Of a stretch of 64,000 bases of DNA, positions 9,594 to 17,486 are shown piece after piece. Position 1 is the stretch's first letter; every line of letters begins with the position of its first letter. The notes under the pieces are model-generated. The model was not told the origin of the DNA, searched no databases, and was given only the letters and a program-made list of their open reading frames with translations. This stretch comes from Sulfitobacter sp. OXR-159. Lineage in GTDB: Bacteria; Pseudomonadota; Alphaproteobacteria; Rhodobacterales; Rhodobacteraceae. Location of the stretch: the NCBI RefSeq assembly GCF_034377145.1, contig NZ_CP139707.1, positions 3,207,501-3,271,500 on the forward strand. Direction: 5' to 3'. A program made the position numbers and the translations under genes.

Positions 9594-10289
9594 ATGAAAC
9601 GGTTCATCTTTTTGACATTTGGTTTCATGGGCTGGGCATTCTACGAGATGAGCGGCGGGGCGGATTTCGTGCCAGCAGGCCCGCAGATGGCCAGCTCTGA
9701 GACGGCAGCTTCGGCGCTGATCGCCAGCGCAGAAGCCGGCACAACCTCGTCCAACCTTGTCACCGCCGCCGCGGCAAATGCAGCCCGCAAGGCCGAAAGC
9801 CCCATCACCCCCTTCGCCGAGCGCGCACCGGCACGGGATGTGACTGCGACCCGCGTGGCGCTGAACCTTACGACCCTCAGCGACTTGCCGCAGGCCAATG
9901 ACGCGATGGTGCAAAAGGCCGTGGCCACCCCCGCGGACCGCGCTGGCGCGAAAGTCGTGAAAGCCGTCAGCACCAGCACCCCCAAAGTAGAAAAGGCCGC
10001 CTATTCGACCACAAGCGCCAATGCGCCGGTCGTCATTCCAAGCCTGATCAACGCCACCGACAACGGCACGACCTATGTCAGCACGACGCAGGCCGACATC
10101 CGCAAAGTGAATGGCACCCGCGTCAATGTCCGCGGTGGGCCGGGCACCAATTTCGGTGTGGTCGGGAAACTGGGCAAAGGTGACGCCGTAGAGGTGGTCG
10201 AAGATAACGGTGCCGGTTGGGTGCGCTTTCGCAGCGTCGACGGCACGGCATCCGGCTGGATGGCAGACTTCCTGCTCAACAACGGCTAA
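9594..10289 (+). CDS. Secreted SH3-domain protein
   Basis: The 231-residue protein has an N-terminal hydrophobic segment (about 3-17), a long Ala/Thr/Ser-rich low-complexity stretch (about 30-160), and a C-terminal bacterial SH3 domain (about 165-230) with the typical RVNVRGGPGTNFGVVGKL pattern. Such domains usually bind cell-wall peptides, so an envelope role is likely; the partner is unknown. Ribosome-binding site AAGGAA is well placed. The gene is divergent from parC and followed by a weak hairpin before the SDR gene. Confidence 0.88.
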   Translation: MKRFIFLTFGFMGWAFYEMSGGADFVPAGPQMASSETAASALIASAEAGTTSSNLVTAAAANAARKAESPITPFAERAPARDVTATRVALNLTTLSDLPQANDAMVQKAVATPADRAGAKVVKAVSTSTPKVEKAAYSTTSANAPVVIPSLINATDNGTTYVSTTQADIRKVNGTRVNVRGGPGTNFGVVGKLGKGDAVEVVEDNGAGWVRFRSVDGTASGWMADFLLNNG

Positions 10290-10316
10290 CTTGCCAATCT
10301 TACAGCATCGCGCGAT

Positions 10317-10345
10317 GAAGGGCCTTTCAAATGAAGGGCCCTTTG
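10317..10345 (+). terminator. Possible terminator hairpin just before the SDR gene
   Basis: AAGGGCC near 10317 can pair with GGCCCTT near 10337, followed by a short T run. The two arms are also near-direct repeats (ATGAAGGGCC twice). It ends directly before the ATG of the next gene, so it may act on translation of that gene as well. Confidence 0.35.
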
Positions 10346-10346
10346 C

Positions 10347-11180
10347 ATGTCTGCGACCCGTTCCATCCTCATCACCGGTTGTTCCAGCGGCATCGGCTAT
10401 GCCGCCGCCCATGGCATGCGCGCCCGCGGCTGGCGCGTCTTTGCCGCCTGCCGCCAACAAGCGGATTGCGACCGGCTGAGCGCCGAAGGGTTCGATGCGC
10501 CCCGTCTCGATTATACCGATGAGGCCAGCATCCAGTCGGCCCTCGCCCAAGTACTAGAGCAAACCGGCGGCACCTTGGATGCTGTCTTTAACAACGGCGC
10601 CCACGCCACGCCCGGACTGGTCGAAGACCTTCCCACCGATGCCCTGCGCGAGATATTTGAGGCGAATTTCTTTGGCTGGCACAGCCTGACCCGCGCGGTG
10701 ATCCCGGTGATGCGCAAACAGGGGCATGGGCGGATCGTGCAATGTTCTTCGGTGCTTGGCATGGTGGCGATGCCATGGCGCGGGGCGTATAACTCCACGA
10801 AATTCGCGCTGGAGGGGCTGACCGACACCCTGCGGCTTGAAATGCGCGGCACGGGGGTTGAGTTGATCCTGATCGAACCCGGGCCCGTCACCTCAAAGCT
10901 GCGGACCAAGGCGATCCCGCGCTTCGAGCGCTGGATCGACTGGAAAAACAGCCCCCGCGCGGCGGAGTATGAGGCCACCATGCGCCCCCGGCTCTATGAC
11001 GATAGTGGCAAAAAGGACCGTTTCGAACTCCCGCCCGAGGCGGTGGTCGAAAAGCTGGCCCATGCCGTCGAGTCCCCCCGACCCCGCCCGCGCTATTTCG
11101 TCACAACCCCAACCCACATCGCCGGTGTTTTGCGGCGTATCCTGCCGACGCGGGCGCTGGACTGGGTCACCAGCCGCTGA
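10347..11180 (+). CDS. Short-chain dehydrogenase/reductase
   Basis: A 277-residue classical SDR. The NAD(P)-binding motif TGCSSGIG is at residues 10-17, the NNGA-type segment near 85, the catalytic serine in CSSVLG near 135, and the YxxxK pair in YNSTKFALEGL near 150. A basic residue after the first strand (ACRQQ) suggests NADP preference. It has the C-terminal extension of SDRs that act on larger hydrophobic substrates. The substrate cannot be told. It may be read through from the SH3 gene or have its own promoter. Confidence 0.9.
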   Translation: MSATRSILITGCSSGIGYAAAHGMRARGWRVFAACRQQADCDRLSAEGFDAPRLDYTDEASIQSALAQVLEQTGGTLDAVFNNGAHATPGLVEDLPTDALREIFEANFFGWHSLTRAVIPVMRKQGHGRIVQCSSVLGMVAMPWRGAYNSTKFALEGLTDTLRLEMRGTGVELILIEPGPVTSKLRTKAIPRFERWIDWKNSPRAAEYEATMRPRLYDDSGKKDRFELPPEAVVEKLAHAVESPRPRPRYFVTTPTHIAGVLRRILPTRALDWVTSR

Positions 11181-11238
11181 TTTTGGTTGCGCGACTGTCC
11201 TGCGCCGCTACATCTCGGGGCCAACGAAAGGACAGCCT

Positions 11239-11445
11239 ATGCCAAATGATCCGTTTTTCGTGATCGTCCTGCTTTCCGTCGTGGCGGTCGCCGTCGTGCT
11301 CCTGATGGGGCTGGGCGGCTTTGCCACCGGAGGCAAGTTCAACAAACGCAACGCCAACAAGCTAATGCGCTGGCGGATTATCGCGCAGTTCATCGCCGTG
11401 CTGCTGATCCTTGCCTATGTCTATTTCCGAGGGGGCACGATCTGA
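11239..11445 (+). CDS. Small two-helix membrane protein, HIG1-like
   Basis: The 68-residue protein has two hydrophobic helices (about 7-27 and 46-64) joined by a basic loop containing NKLMRWRIIAQ, which resembles the conserved core of HIG1-domain proteins that associate with respiratory oxidases. That assignment is inference from a short motif. The stop codon overlaps the start of the adenosyltransferase gene by one base (TGATG), so the two are translationally coupled. A ribosome-binding site AAAGGACA is present. Confidence 0.82.
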   Translation: MPNDPFFVIVLLSVVAVAVVLLMGLGGFATGGKFNKRNANKLMRWRIIAQFIAVLLILAYVYFRGGTI

Positions 11446-12020
11446 TGGTTGTACTGAACAAGATTTACACCCGCACCGGGGACAAGGGCACGACTGCGCT
11501 TGGCAATGGCGAACGTGTCGCCAAACATGACGCGCGGGTCGAGGCCTATGGCACCTCGGATGAGTTGAACTGTTTTGTCGGCGTTGCCCGGCTTGAAGCC
11601 ACCGGCGCGACGGACGAAGCACTGGCCCGCATCCAGAACGACCTTTTTGATCTGGGCGCCGACCTTTGCCGCCCCGATATGGCGGCCGACCGCGATGCAG
11701 AGTACCCGCCCCTGCGGGTCACGCAAGAACAGGTTGACCGGCTTGAACGCGAGATCGACGTGATGAACTCCGAGTTGGAGCCGCTGCGCAGCTTTATCCT
11801 GCCCGGTGGCCGCGCGCTGGCCGCACATCTGCATGTATGCCGCACCGTGGCGCGCCGCGCCGAACGGCTGGCGGTTCTGCTGTCCGAGCAAACGGCGATC
11901 AACCCGGCCTGTGTCACCTATCTGAACCGTCTCAGCGACTGGTTCTTCGTCGCCGCGCGTATGGCCAATAACGCGGGCAAGGAAGACGTGCTCTGGGTGC
12001 CGGGCGCGAACCGCGCATAA
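11445..12020 (+). CDS. ATP:cob(I)alamin adenosyltransferase, PduO type
   Basis: The 191-residue enzyme converts cob(I)alamin to adenosylcobalamin with ATP. It starts with the PduO-type motif LNKIYTRTGDKGTT (residues 4-17) and continues with YGTSDELN, a conserved TRxxR segment (HVCRTVARRAERLA near 130-142) and the C-terminal RLSDWFFVAAR. Length fits the family. It is coupled to the small membrane protein upstream. Together with bluB at 37.4 kb it shows the cell makes or remodels cobalamin. Confidence 0.95.
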   Translation: MVVLNKIYTRTGDKGTTALGNGERVAKHDARVEAYGTSDELNCFVGVARLEATGATDEALARIQNDLFDLGADLCRPDMAADRDAEYPPLRVTQEQVDRLEREIDVMNSELEPLRSFILPGGRALAAHLHVCRTVARRAERLAVLLSEQTAINPACVTYLNRLSDWFFVAARMANNAGKEDVLWVPGANRA

Positions 12021-12181
12021 AATAGCGCTAACAGACGAAAATCGGGGAAAACGCCGCGTTCAAAACTGCCGACCTGCCGATTTTGGCCTGTTTTGATCCG
12101 ATCCGCTTCGTTACACCCGTGTGGAGAATTAGGGAGACCGGGCCACCAGCCCGCGTCGCAAACTGAGGAGAGAGACCGCTC

Positions 12182-12940
12182 ATGAAGGTATTGGTGCCTG
12201 TCAAACGCGTGATCGACTATAACGTGAAAGTTCGTGTCAAAGCGGACGGATCGGGTGTTGATCTTGCCAATGTGAAAATGTCGATGAACCCCTTCGACGA
12301 AATCGCCGTTGAACAAGCGATTCGTCTGAAAGAAGCCGGTCAGGCTGAAGAGGTCGTCGCTGTCTCCATCGGTGTGAAGCAAGCGCAGGAAACGCTGCGT
12401 ACCGCGCTCGCCATGGGTGCGGATCGCGCGATCCTCGTGGTCGCATCGGACGATGTGCATAAGGACATCGAGCCTCTGGCCGTGGCAAAGATCCTCAAAG
12501 CCATTGTCGACGAAGAGCAGCCGGGCCTCGTGCTCTGCGGCAAACAGGCGATCGACAATGACATGAACGCCACCGGGCAGATGCTCTCGGCGTTGATGGG
12601 CTGGTCGCAGGCAACATTCGCCTCGGAAATCGCCATCGAAGGCGACAAGGCAAAAGTCACCCGCGAAGTCGACGGCGGCTTGCAGACCATCGAAGTCTCC
12701 ATGCCCACAGTCGTCACCGTGGACCTGCGCCTGAACGAGCCGCGCTATGCCTCGCTGCCGAACATCATGAAGGCCAAGAAAAAGCCGCTGGATGAAAAGA
12801 CCGCCGAAGACTACGGCGTCGATGTCTCCAACCGCTTGGAAATCGTCAAAACCGTGGAACCCGCCGAACGTGCCGCTGGCATCAAGGTCGGTTCGGTTGA
12901 CGAGCTTGTGGCGAAACTCAAAGAAGCGGGGGCTGTGTAA
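12182..12940 (+). CDS. etfB: Electron transfer flavoprotein beta subunit
   Basis: The 252-residue EtfB starts [20 protein letters not shown] and has the family signature block near residues 160-190 ([31 protein letters not shown]). EtfAB passes electrons from acyl-CoA and related dehydrogenases to ETF:quinone oxidoreductase. The gene has a strong ribosome-binding site (GAGGAGAGAG) and its stop overlaps the etfA start by one base. Confidence 0.98.
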   Translation: MKVLVPVKRVIDYNVKVRVKADGSGVDLANVKMSMNPFDEIAVEQAIRLKEAGQAEEVVAVSIGVKQAQETLRTALAMGADRAILVVASDDVHKDIEPLAVAKILKAIVDEEQPGLVLCGKQAIDNDMNATGQMLSALMGWSQATFASEIAIEGDKAKVTREVDGGLQTIEVSMPTVVTVDLRLNEPRYASLPNIMKAKKKPLDEKTAEDYGVDVSNRLEIVKTVEPAERAAGIKVGSVDELVAKLKEAGAV

Positions 12941-13866
12941 TGGCTGTTCTTCTGATTGCAGAGATTTCCGACGGCGAACTGTCGATGGACGCAACCGCCA
13001 AGGCGGTATCCGCGGCCAAGAAACTGGGCGACGTGACCGTTCTGGCGGCGGGCAGCTCTGCCGCGGCGGCAGGCGAAGCGGCGGCCAAGATCGATGGCGT
13101 CTCCAAAGTGCTGGTCGCCGAAGACGAGATGCTGGGCCACCGTCTGGCCGAAGCCACCGCAGCACTGATCGTGTCGCTGGCTGGTGACTACGACCACATC
13201 GTCGCGCCCGCCACCACGGATGCCAAGAACATCATGCCCCGCGTCGCGGCCCTGCTTGATGTCATGGTGATTTCGGATGCTTCGGGCGTTGTCGATGCCG
13301 ACACATTCGAGCGCCCGATCTACGCCGGCAACGCGGTGCAGACCGTAAAATCCAACGACGCCAAGAAAGTCATCACCTTCCGTACATCGACCTTCGATGC
13401 TGCGGGTGAAGGCGGCTCTGCTTCGGTCGAGACCATCTCGGCTGCCGACAACCCCGGCTTGTCGACATGGGTCGAAGACAAGGTCGCCGAATCGGACCGC
13501 CCCGAACTGACAAGCGCAGGCGTCGTGGTTTCCGGTGGTCGTGGCGTCGGCTCCGAAGAAGACTTCGCCTTGATCGAAAAACTGGCCGACAAACTTGGCG
13601 CGGCTGTTGGCGCGTCGCGTGCGGCGGTTGATTCGGGCTATGCGCCGAACGATTGGCAGGTGGGCCAGACTGGTAAAGTTGTGGCTCCTGACCTCTATAT
13701 CGCGGTCGGCATCTCCGGTGCGATCCAGCACCTTGCGGGGATGAAGGACTCCAAGATCATCGTCGCGATCAACAAAGACGAAGAATCGCCGATCTTTCAG
13801 GTTGCCGACTATGGCCTTGTGGCGGACCTTTTCGACGCCGTGCCGGAACTGATCGAAAAGCTGTAA
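12940..13866 (+). CDS. etfA: Electron transfer flavoprotein alpha subunit
   Basis: The 308-residue EtfA carries the FAD-binding C-terminal domain: [11 protein letters not shown] near 190, SRAAVDSG near 225, [20 protein letters not shown] near 245-265, and [16 protein letters not shown] near 275-290. It is translationally coupled to etfB (TAATG). A terminator follows at 13887. The 3-hydroxyacyl-CoA dehydrogenase gene 1 kb away fits a fatty acid or butanoyl-CoA context. Confidence 0.98.
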   Translation: MAVLLIAEISDGELSMDATAKAVSAAKKLGDVTVLAAGSSAAAAGEAAAKIDGVSKVLVAEDEMLGHRLAEATAALIVSLAGDYDHIVAPATTDAKNIMPRVAALLDVMVISDASGVVDADTFERPIYAGNAVQTVKSNDAKKVITFRTSTFDAAGEGGSASVETISAADNPGLSTWVEDKVAESDRPELTSAGVVVSGGRGVGSEEDFALIEKLADKLGAAVGASRAAVDSGYAPNDWQVGQTGKVVAPDLYIAVGISGAIQHLAGMKDSKIIVAINKDEESPIFQVADYGLVADLFDAVPELIEKL

Positions 13867-13868
13867 AG

Positions 13869-13884
13869 CTCTTCACGTGAAACA
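13869..13884. promoter_or_regulatory. parS-like palindrome after etfA
   Basis: Twelve contiguous bases at the right (TTCACGTGAAACA core) match canonical parS, giving 13 of 16 overall; the left three bases are the main mismatches. It lies three bases after the etfA stop and just before the terminator stem. The site at 6924-6939 carries the complementary perfect half. ParB binding is inferred. Confidence 0.4.
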
Positions 13885-13886
13885 CC

Positions 13887-13916
13887 AAAGGCCCGCCGTT
13901 CTCGGCGGGCCTTTTT
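13887..13916. terminator. Bidirectional terminator between etfA and the DUF6473 gene
   Basis: AAAGGCCCGCCG (13887-13898) pairs with CGGCGGGCCTTT (13903-13914) around four bases, with a T run to the right and A/T to the left, so it can serve both convergent genes. Confidence 0.88.
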
Positions 13917-13942
13917 CATTGCATGCGCCTGTACCGGGAGCG

Positions 13943-14776
13943 TCAGGACATGCTTTGCAGCGCATCGGTCAGGGCGGCGGCGGCATTGGCATGGGCCATG
14001 GGGCCCAGCATTTCCGACGCAGCCTGCGCCTCGAATTCGCTGACCACCATGCCAGCGGTCGGCCCGGCAAAGGGGTCTTTGGGAGAGACGACCTCAATCT
14101 TGGCCGTGGCATGTAGGGCCACCGAGTCCAACATTTCGCGGGTCACGAACAGCGGATCATGGCCCAACTCCCCCACCGGCTGCTGTGCCTCCGCGACCGG
14201 CTGGCGGTCGGCCAACCAAAGCAAAAGCGTGCGCCCCTGTATCTGCCCCAGCATCAAACGCATGCGCGCCAGCCAGGCCTGCTGCAGCTCTGCGCGCACC
14301 GCCTCAAACCGCTCGGGCGAGACTTGCATGAGGTGGGTCAGCATGTGCCGGTTGAAGTGGAACTGGGAAAAATCAACCTCGCGGTAGATCGTCTGCAACA
14401 GCGCGGAGGCCCCAACAAACCGGTCGTTCCGGCGCCGGTGGACCGAATAGAAACGGTTGGTCATGTTCTGCGCGCCCATGACCTGAACTACCGTCACATC
14501 CGCCTGCGAAGCGGCCTGCGCGACGAAAGGATCATGCGCAAAGGCGTCGATCCCCGCGTTGGGAAAGCCGAAATTCACGCAGGTCTTGCCGATCTCGGCT
14601 TCGACCCGCGCGGGAAACGGCTCCTCAATGAATTTGCCATAGGTCTCCGTCCCGCCGAGAAAGGCGATATAGGGCGCCTCCAGCCTGCGGCGGGGGCCGC
14701 GAAACATCAGCTTTGAGGTGCCATAGCGGCATGGCAAATAGTCCAGAGGCGCTGGCCCCACTGCGTCATAGGTCAT
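13943..14776 (-). CDS. DUF6473-type protein
   Basis: The 277-residue soluble protein starts MTYDAVGPAPLDYLPCRYG and contains FLGGTETYGKF near residues 38-48, the hallmark of a family widespread in Rhodobacteraceae (I associate it with DUF6473). The GGTETYG segment after a beta strand resembles the first block of SGNH-type esterases, but I cannot identify the other catalytic blocks, so enzyme activity is speculative. The start at 14776 is chosen because AAAGGTGG precedes it; a GTG three codons upstream is less likely. Convergent with etfA. Confidence 0.75.
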   Translation of the reverse strand: MTYDAVGPAPLDYLPCRYGTSKLMFRGPRRRLEAPYIAFLGGTETYGKFIEEPFPARVEAEIGKTCVNFGFPNAGIDAFAHDPFVAQAASQADVTVVQVMGAQNMTNRFYSVHRRRNDRFVGASALLQTIYREVDFSQFHFNRHMLTHLMQVSPERFEAVRAELQQAWLARMRLMLGQIQGRTLLLWLADRQPVAEAQQPVGELGHDPLFVTREMLDSVALHATAKIEVVSPKDPFAGPTAGMVVSEFEAQAASEMLGPMAHANAAAALTDALQSMS

Positions 14777-14933
14777 TGAACCCACCTTTGTTGTTCACCC
14801 AAAGCCAGATTGCACGGTAGGGGCTGCGATTCTGTTAAAGGGCGAATTTGCCGTGAGTTTTCGTAAACAGCTGCCCTTGCGGCACCCCCGCCACGCGCCC
14901 TATTGTGCGCCGAACTCAAGCAAAGGACAGGCC

Positions 14934-15809
14934 ATGGACATCCAGAAAATCGGTATCGTGGGAGCAGGGCAAATGGGCAACGGGATCGCCCATGTCATGG
15001 CGCTGGCGGGCTACGACGTGCTGCTGAACGATGTCAGCGCCGATGCGCTGGCCAAAGCGATGAAAACCGTGACCGGCAATATGGACCGTCAAGTCAGCCG
15101 CGAAAAGATCACCGCTGCCGAGCGCGACGCCGCCATGGCGCGCATCACTACGACCCAGACGCTGAGCGATCTGGGCCAGAGCGATCTGGTGATCGAAGCC
15201 GCCACGGAACGGGAAACGGTGAAACAGGCGATTTTCGAAGACCTGATCCCGCATCTGAAACCGACGACGATCCTGACCTCGAACACCTCTTCGATCTCGA
15301 TCACCCGTCTGGCCAGCCGCACCGACCGCCCCGAGAAATTCATGGGCTTTCATTTCATGAACCCCGTGCCGGTGATGCAATTGGTCGAACTAATCCGCGG
15401 CATCGCCACGGATAAGGAGACCTATGACGCCTGCAAAGCCGTGGTGGACCGCTTGGGCAAGACCGCCGCCTCGGCCGAGGATTTCCCAGCCTTTATCGTG
15501 AACCGCATCCTGATGCCGATGATCAACGAGGCGGTCTATACGCTTTATGAAGGGGTCGGCAACGTCGAGTCGATCGACAGTTCGATGAAGCTGGGGGCCA
15601 ACCATCCAATGGGCCCTCTGGAACTGGCGGATTTCATCGGTTTGGACACCTGTCTGGCGATCATGAACGTGCTGCATGATGGGCTGGCCGATACGAAATA
15701 CCGCCCCTGCCCGCTGCTGACCAAATATGTCGAAGCCGGGTGGCTGGGCCGCAAAACGCAGCGCGGGTTCTATGATTACCGGGGCGAGACACCGGTACCG
15801 ACGCGCTAA
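14934..15809 (+). CDS. 3-hydroxybutyryl-CoA dehydrogenase
   Basis: The 291-residue enzyme oxidises (S)-3-hydroxybutyryl-CoA with NAD. The dinucleotide-binding motif GAGQMGNGIAHVMA is at residues 9-22; SNTSSISIT near 120 and the catalytic histidine block FMGFHFMNPVPVMQLVE near 137-153 are in place, followed by the C-terminal dimer domain (FPAFIVNRILMPMINEA). Start chosen at 14934 with AAAGGACAG upstream. It lacks the fused hydratase of FadB/FadJ. Together with etfAB it fits short-chain acyl-CoA or polyhydroxybutyrate-linked metabolism. Confidence 0.95.
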   Translation: MDIQKIGIVGAGQMGNGIAHVMALAGYDVLLNDVSADALAKAMKTVTGNMDRQVSREKITAAERDAAMARITTTQTLSDLGQSDLVIEAATERETVKQAIFEDLIPHLKPTTILTSNTSSISITRLASRTDRPEKFMGFHFMNPVPVMQLVELIRGIATDKETYDACKAVVDRLGKTAASAEDFPAFIVNRILMPMINEAVYTLYEGVGNVESIDSSMKLGANHPMGPLELADFIGLDTCLAIMNVLHDGLADTKYRPCPLLTKYVEAGWLGRKTQRGFYDYRGETPVPTR

Positions 15810-15814
15810 GCCGT

Positions 15815-15884
15815 AAGGGTGTTGGGGGCCCTGCCCCCATCGCGCCAATGGCGCGATTCCCCCGCGGGTATTTTTAAAAGGATG
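15815..15884 (+). repeat. Intergenic repeat, copy A
   Basis: Two GC-rich inverted repeats (GGGGGCCCTGCCCCC and TCGCGCCAATGGCGCGA) are followed by CCCCCGCGGGTATTTTT and AAAAGGATGAAGAT. A near-identical copy in inverse orientation lies at 59965-60040 and a shorter one at 41531-41557. All three sit between convergent genes. They probably act as terminators or protein-binding repeats; the family is dispersed in related genomes to my knowledge. Confidence 0.8.
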
Positions 15885-15888
15885 AAGA

Positions 15889-16773
15889 TCAGTTGGTCAG
15901 CGCCAAAGTGTGGGCGCGGAGCCAAGACATGAAGCCGCGCGGGTCGTCGGCCCAGCGGTCGATCTCTTCTTGGGCAAGCGGATGGCCGACGATCGGTCCT
16001 TGGGGCTTGTCGCAGGCGTGGGCGATTTCATGCAGCAACAACCCTTGGCGCAGCATCGGGCTGAGTTTGTTCGCGATCTGATAGGCGCGGCTGTTCTGAC
16101 CGGGGAAGCGCATAGGGACCACCTGCGCACCAGAGCGGCGGATCATCTTGGCGGTGAAAACGTTCCATTCTGCTTCGACCGCCGGGCCCCACCAGCTTTC
16201 TGATGCGGCAACGACGCCGGAGGGGAATAGCGCCACAACGCCGCCGTCTTTGAGGTGGGCCATGGCTTTGGCGCGCATTTCAACGCCTTTACGCTGCGCA
16301 TCCGGGTCGTGCGGGAATGGCACCGGGATCATGTAGCTGCCGGCCACCTCGTCGATCGACGTGAGCAGTGACCGGGTGAGGATACGGTAGTCGGGGCGCA
16401 CACGGCCGATGAGATCGGCGAAAATCATGCCGTCGACCATGCCGTGGGGGTGGTTCGCCACAACCACGACCGGCCCTTCTTTGGGGATGCGGTCAAGCTG
16501 CTCTTGCGGGGTGGTGAGATCGATGCCCATCGTGTCGAGTGCGGCGCGCCAGAAGGCTTGGCCCGAGGGGGTGCCGCGTTGCTCAAACTTGCGGATCAGG
16601 CGCAGGATTTTGAGCTTGCCTGTGAAAAGCTCCATCGCGGAGATCACACGCGCCTTCCATGGGTCATCGAAGGTCGAGGCATAAGACAGGCTGCGGCGGT
16701 CGTATTTGGTGAAGGTCACCGTACCGTTACCTGTCTGGGCCGGTTTGGCCGCCTGCTTTTGCGCGTCATCCAT
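15889..16773 (-). CDS. Lysophospholipid acyltransferase family protein
   Basis: A 294-residue PlsC-like acyltransferase. The catalytic block reads NHPHGMVDG near residue 107; the usual NHxxxxD spacing is lengthened by one residue here. Later conserved blocks are ALFPSGVV near 180 (the EGT/FPEG-like acyl-acceptor site) and VVPMRFPGQNSRAY near 220. No clear membrane helix is seen, so it may be peripheral. It is the last gene of the minus-strand PTS cluster, 34 bases from the HPr gene, but need not share function. Probable role is acylation of a lipid precursor such as a lyso-lipid. Confidence 0.85.
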   Translation of the reverse strand: MDDAQKQAAKPAQTGNGTVTFTKYDRRSLSYASTFDDPWKARVISAMELFTGKLKILRLIRKFEQRGTPSGQAFWRAALDTMGIDLTTPQEQLDRIPKEGPVVVVANHPHGMVDGMIFADLIGRVRPDYRILTRSLLTSIDEVAGSYMIPVPFPHDPDAQRKGVEMRAKAMAHLKDGGVVALFPSGVVAASESWWGPAVEAEWNVFTAKMIRRSGAQVVPMRFPGQNSRAYQIANKLSPMLRQGLLLHEIAHACDKPQGPIVGHPLAQEEIDRWADDPRGFMSWLRAHTLALTN

Positions 16774-16807
16774 GGGGTCGGAGGATCCTTTTTCCCGCCC
16801 GGCGGGC

Positions 16808-17077
16808 TTAGTACCCTTCGCCGAACTTATCCGCTACGAGGGCGGTCAAAGCGTCGGCCAAGGCATCGGCATCGGGGCCGGAAGTTTGGACATCAATCGA
16901 GGTGCCGCGGGAGGCGCCGAGCATCAACAGCCCCATGATACTGTCGCCTGAGGCCGACATGCCATCCTTGCTGACTTCGGCGCGGGCATCAAAAGCCTCG
17001 ACCACTTCTACCAATTTGGCGGAGGCGCGCGCGTGCAGGCCTTTTTCGTTTACGATCTTTAAAGAAAATTCGGGCAT
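16808..17077 (-). CDS. ptsH: Phosphocarrier protein HPr
   Basis: The 89-residue HPr has the histidine phosphorylation site in GLHARAS (His15 region) and the regulatory serine segment SASGDSIMGLLMLGAS (about 42-57) that HPr kinase phosphorylates. The start at 17077 (MPEFSLKIVNEKG) matches family length; the longer open frame is not supported. It follows the EIIA gene by 16 bases. There is no sugar permease nearby, so this is a regulatory PTS. Confidence 0.96.
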   Translation of the reverse strand: MPEFSLKIVNEKGLHARASAKLVEVVEAFDARAEVSKDGMSASGDSIMGLLMLGASRGTSIDVQTSGPDADALADALTALVADKFGEGY

Positions 17078-17093
17078 GACGTACTGGGGCCTT

Positions 17094-17486
17094 CTAACCT
17101 GCGCTGACATTCTGGCTGTCGATATACTTCTTACCAGCTTCGAGTGCGGCACGCACGGCATCGGGCACATCCATATGCCTCGATTTGGCGAGTTTGATCA
17201 ACATTGGCAAGTTCGCGCCGTAGATGATCCGGCGGTTTTCCGGGCGGCACGCCAAGAGGCTGAGGTTTGAGGGTGATCCGCCGAAAAGATCGGTGACGAC
17301 CACAACGCCGGCGCCTTGGTCCACCGCATCGGCGGCGGTGCATATCTCGCGTTCTTTGTCGGCGCGGTCGTGGTCGGGCTCAATCGCGATGGCGCGTACG
17401 CCGAATTGGGATCCCACGACATGTTCGATGGCGGCAAGATACTCTTGCGCCAGCCCCCCATGTGCGACGATGACGATCCCGATCAC
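17094..17486 (-). CDS. PTS EIIA protein, mannose/fructose type
   Basis: The 130-residue protein begins with GTG and reads IGIVIVAHGGLAQEYL, placing the phosphorylated histidine at His9, then has TDLFGGSPSN near 65-75. It overlaps the rapZ stop codon by four bases (GTGA) and precedes HPr. In alphaproteobacteria this EIIA-Man-like protein acts in a phosphorelay that reports carbon and nitrogen state rather than in sugar uptake. Confidence 0.95.
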   Translation of the reverse strand: MIGIVIVAHGGLAQEYLAAIEHVVGSQFGVRAIAIEPDHDRADKEREICTAADAVDQGAGVVVVTDLFGGSPSNLSLLACRPENRRIIYGANLPMLIKLAKSRHMDVPDAVRAALEAGKKYIDSQNVSAG

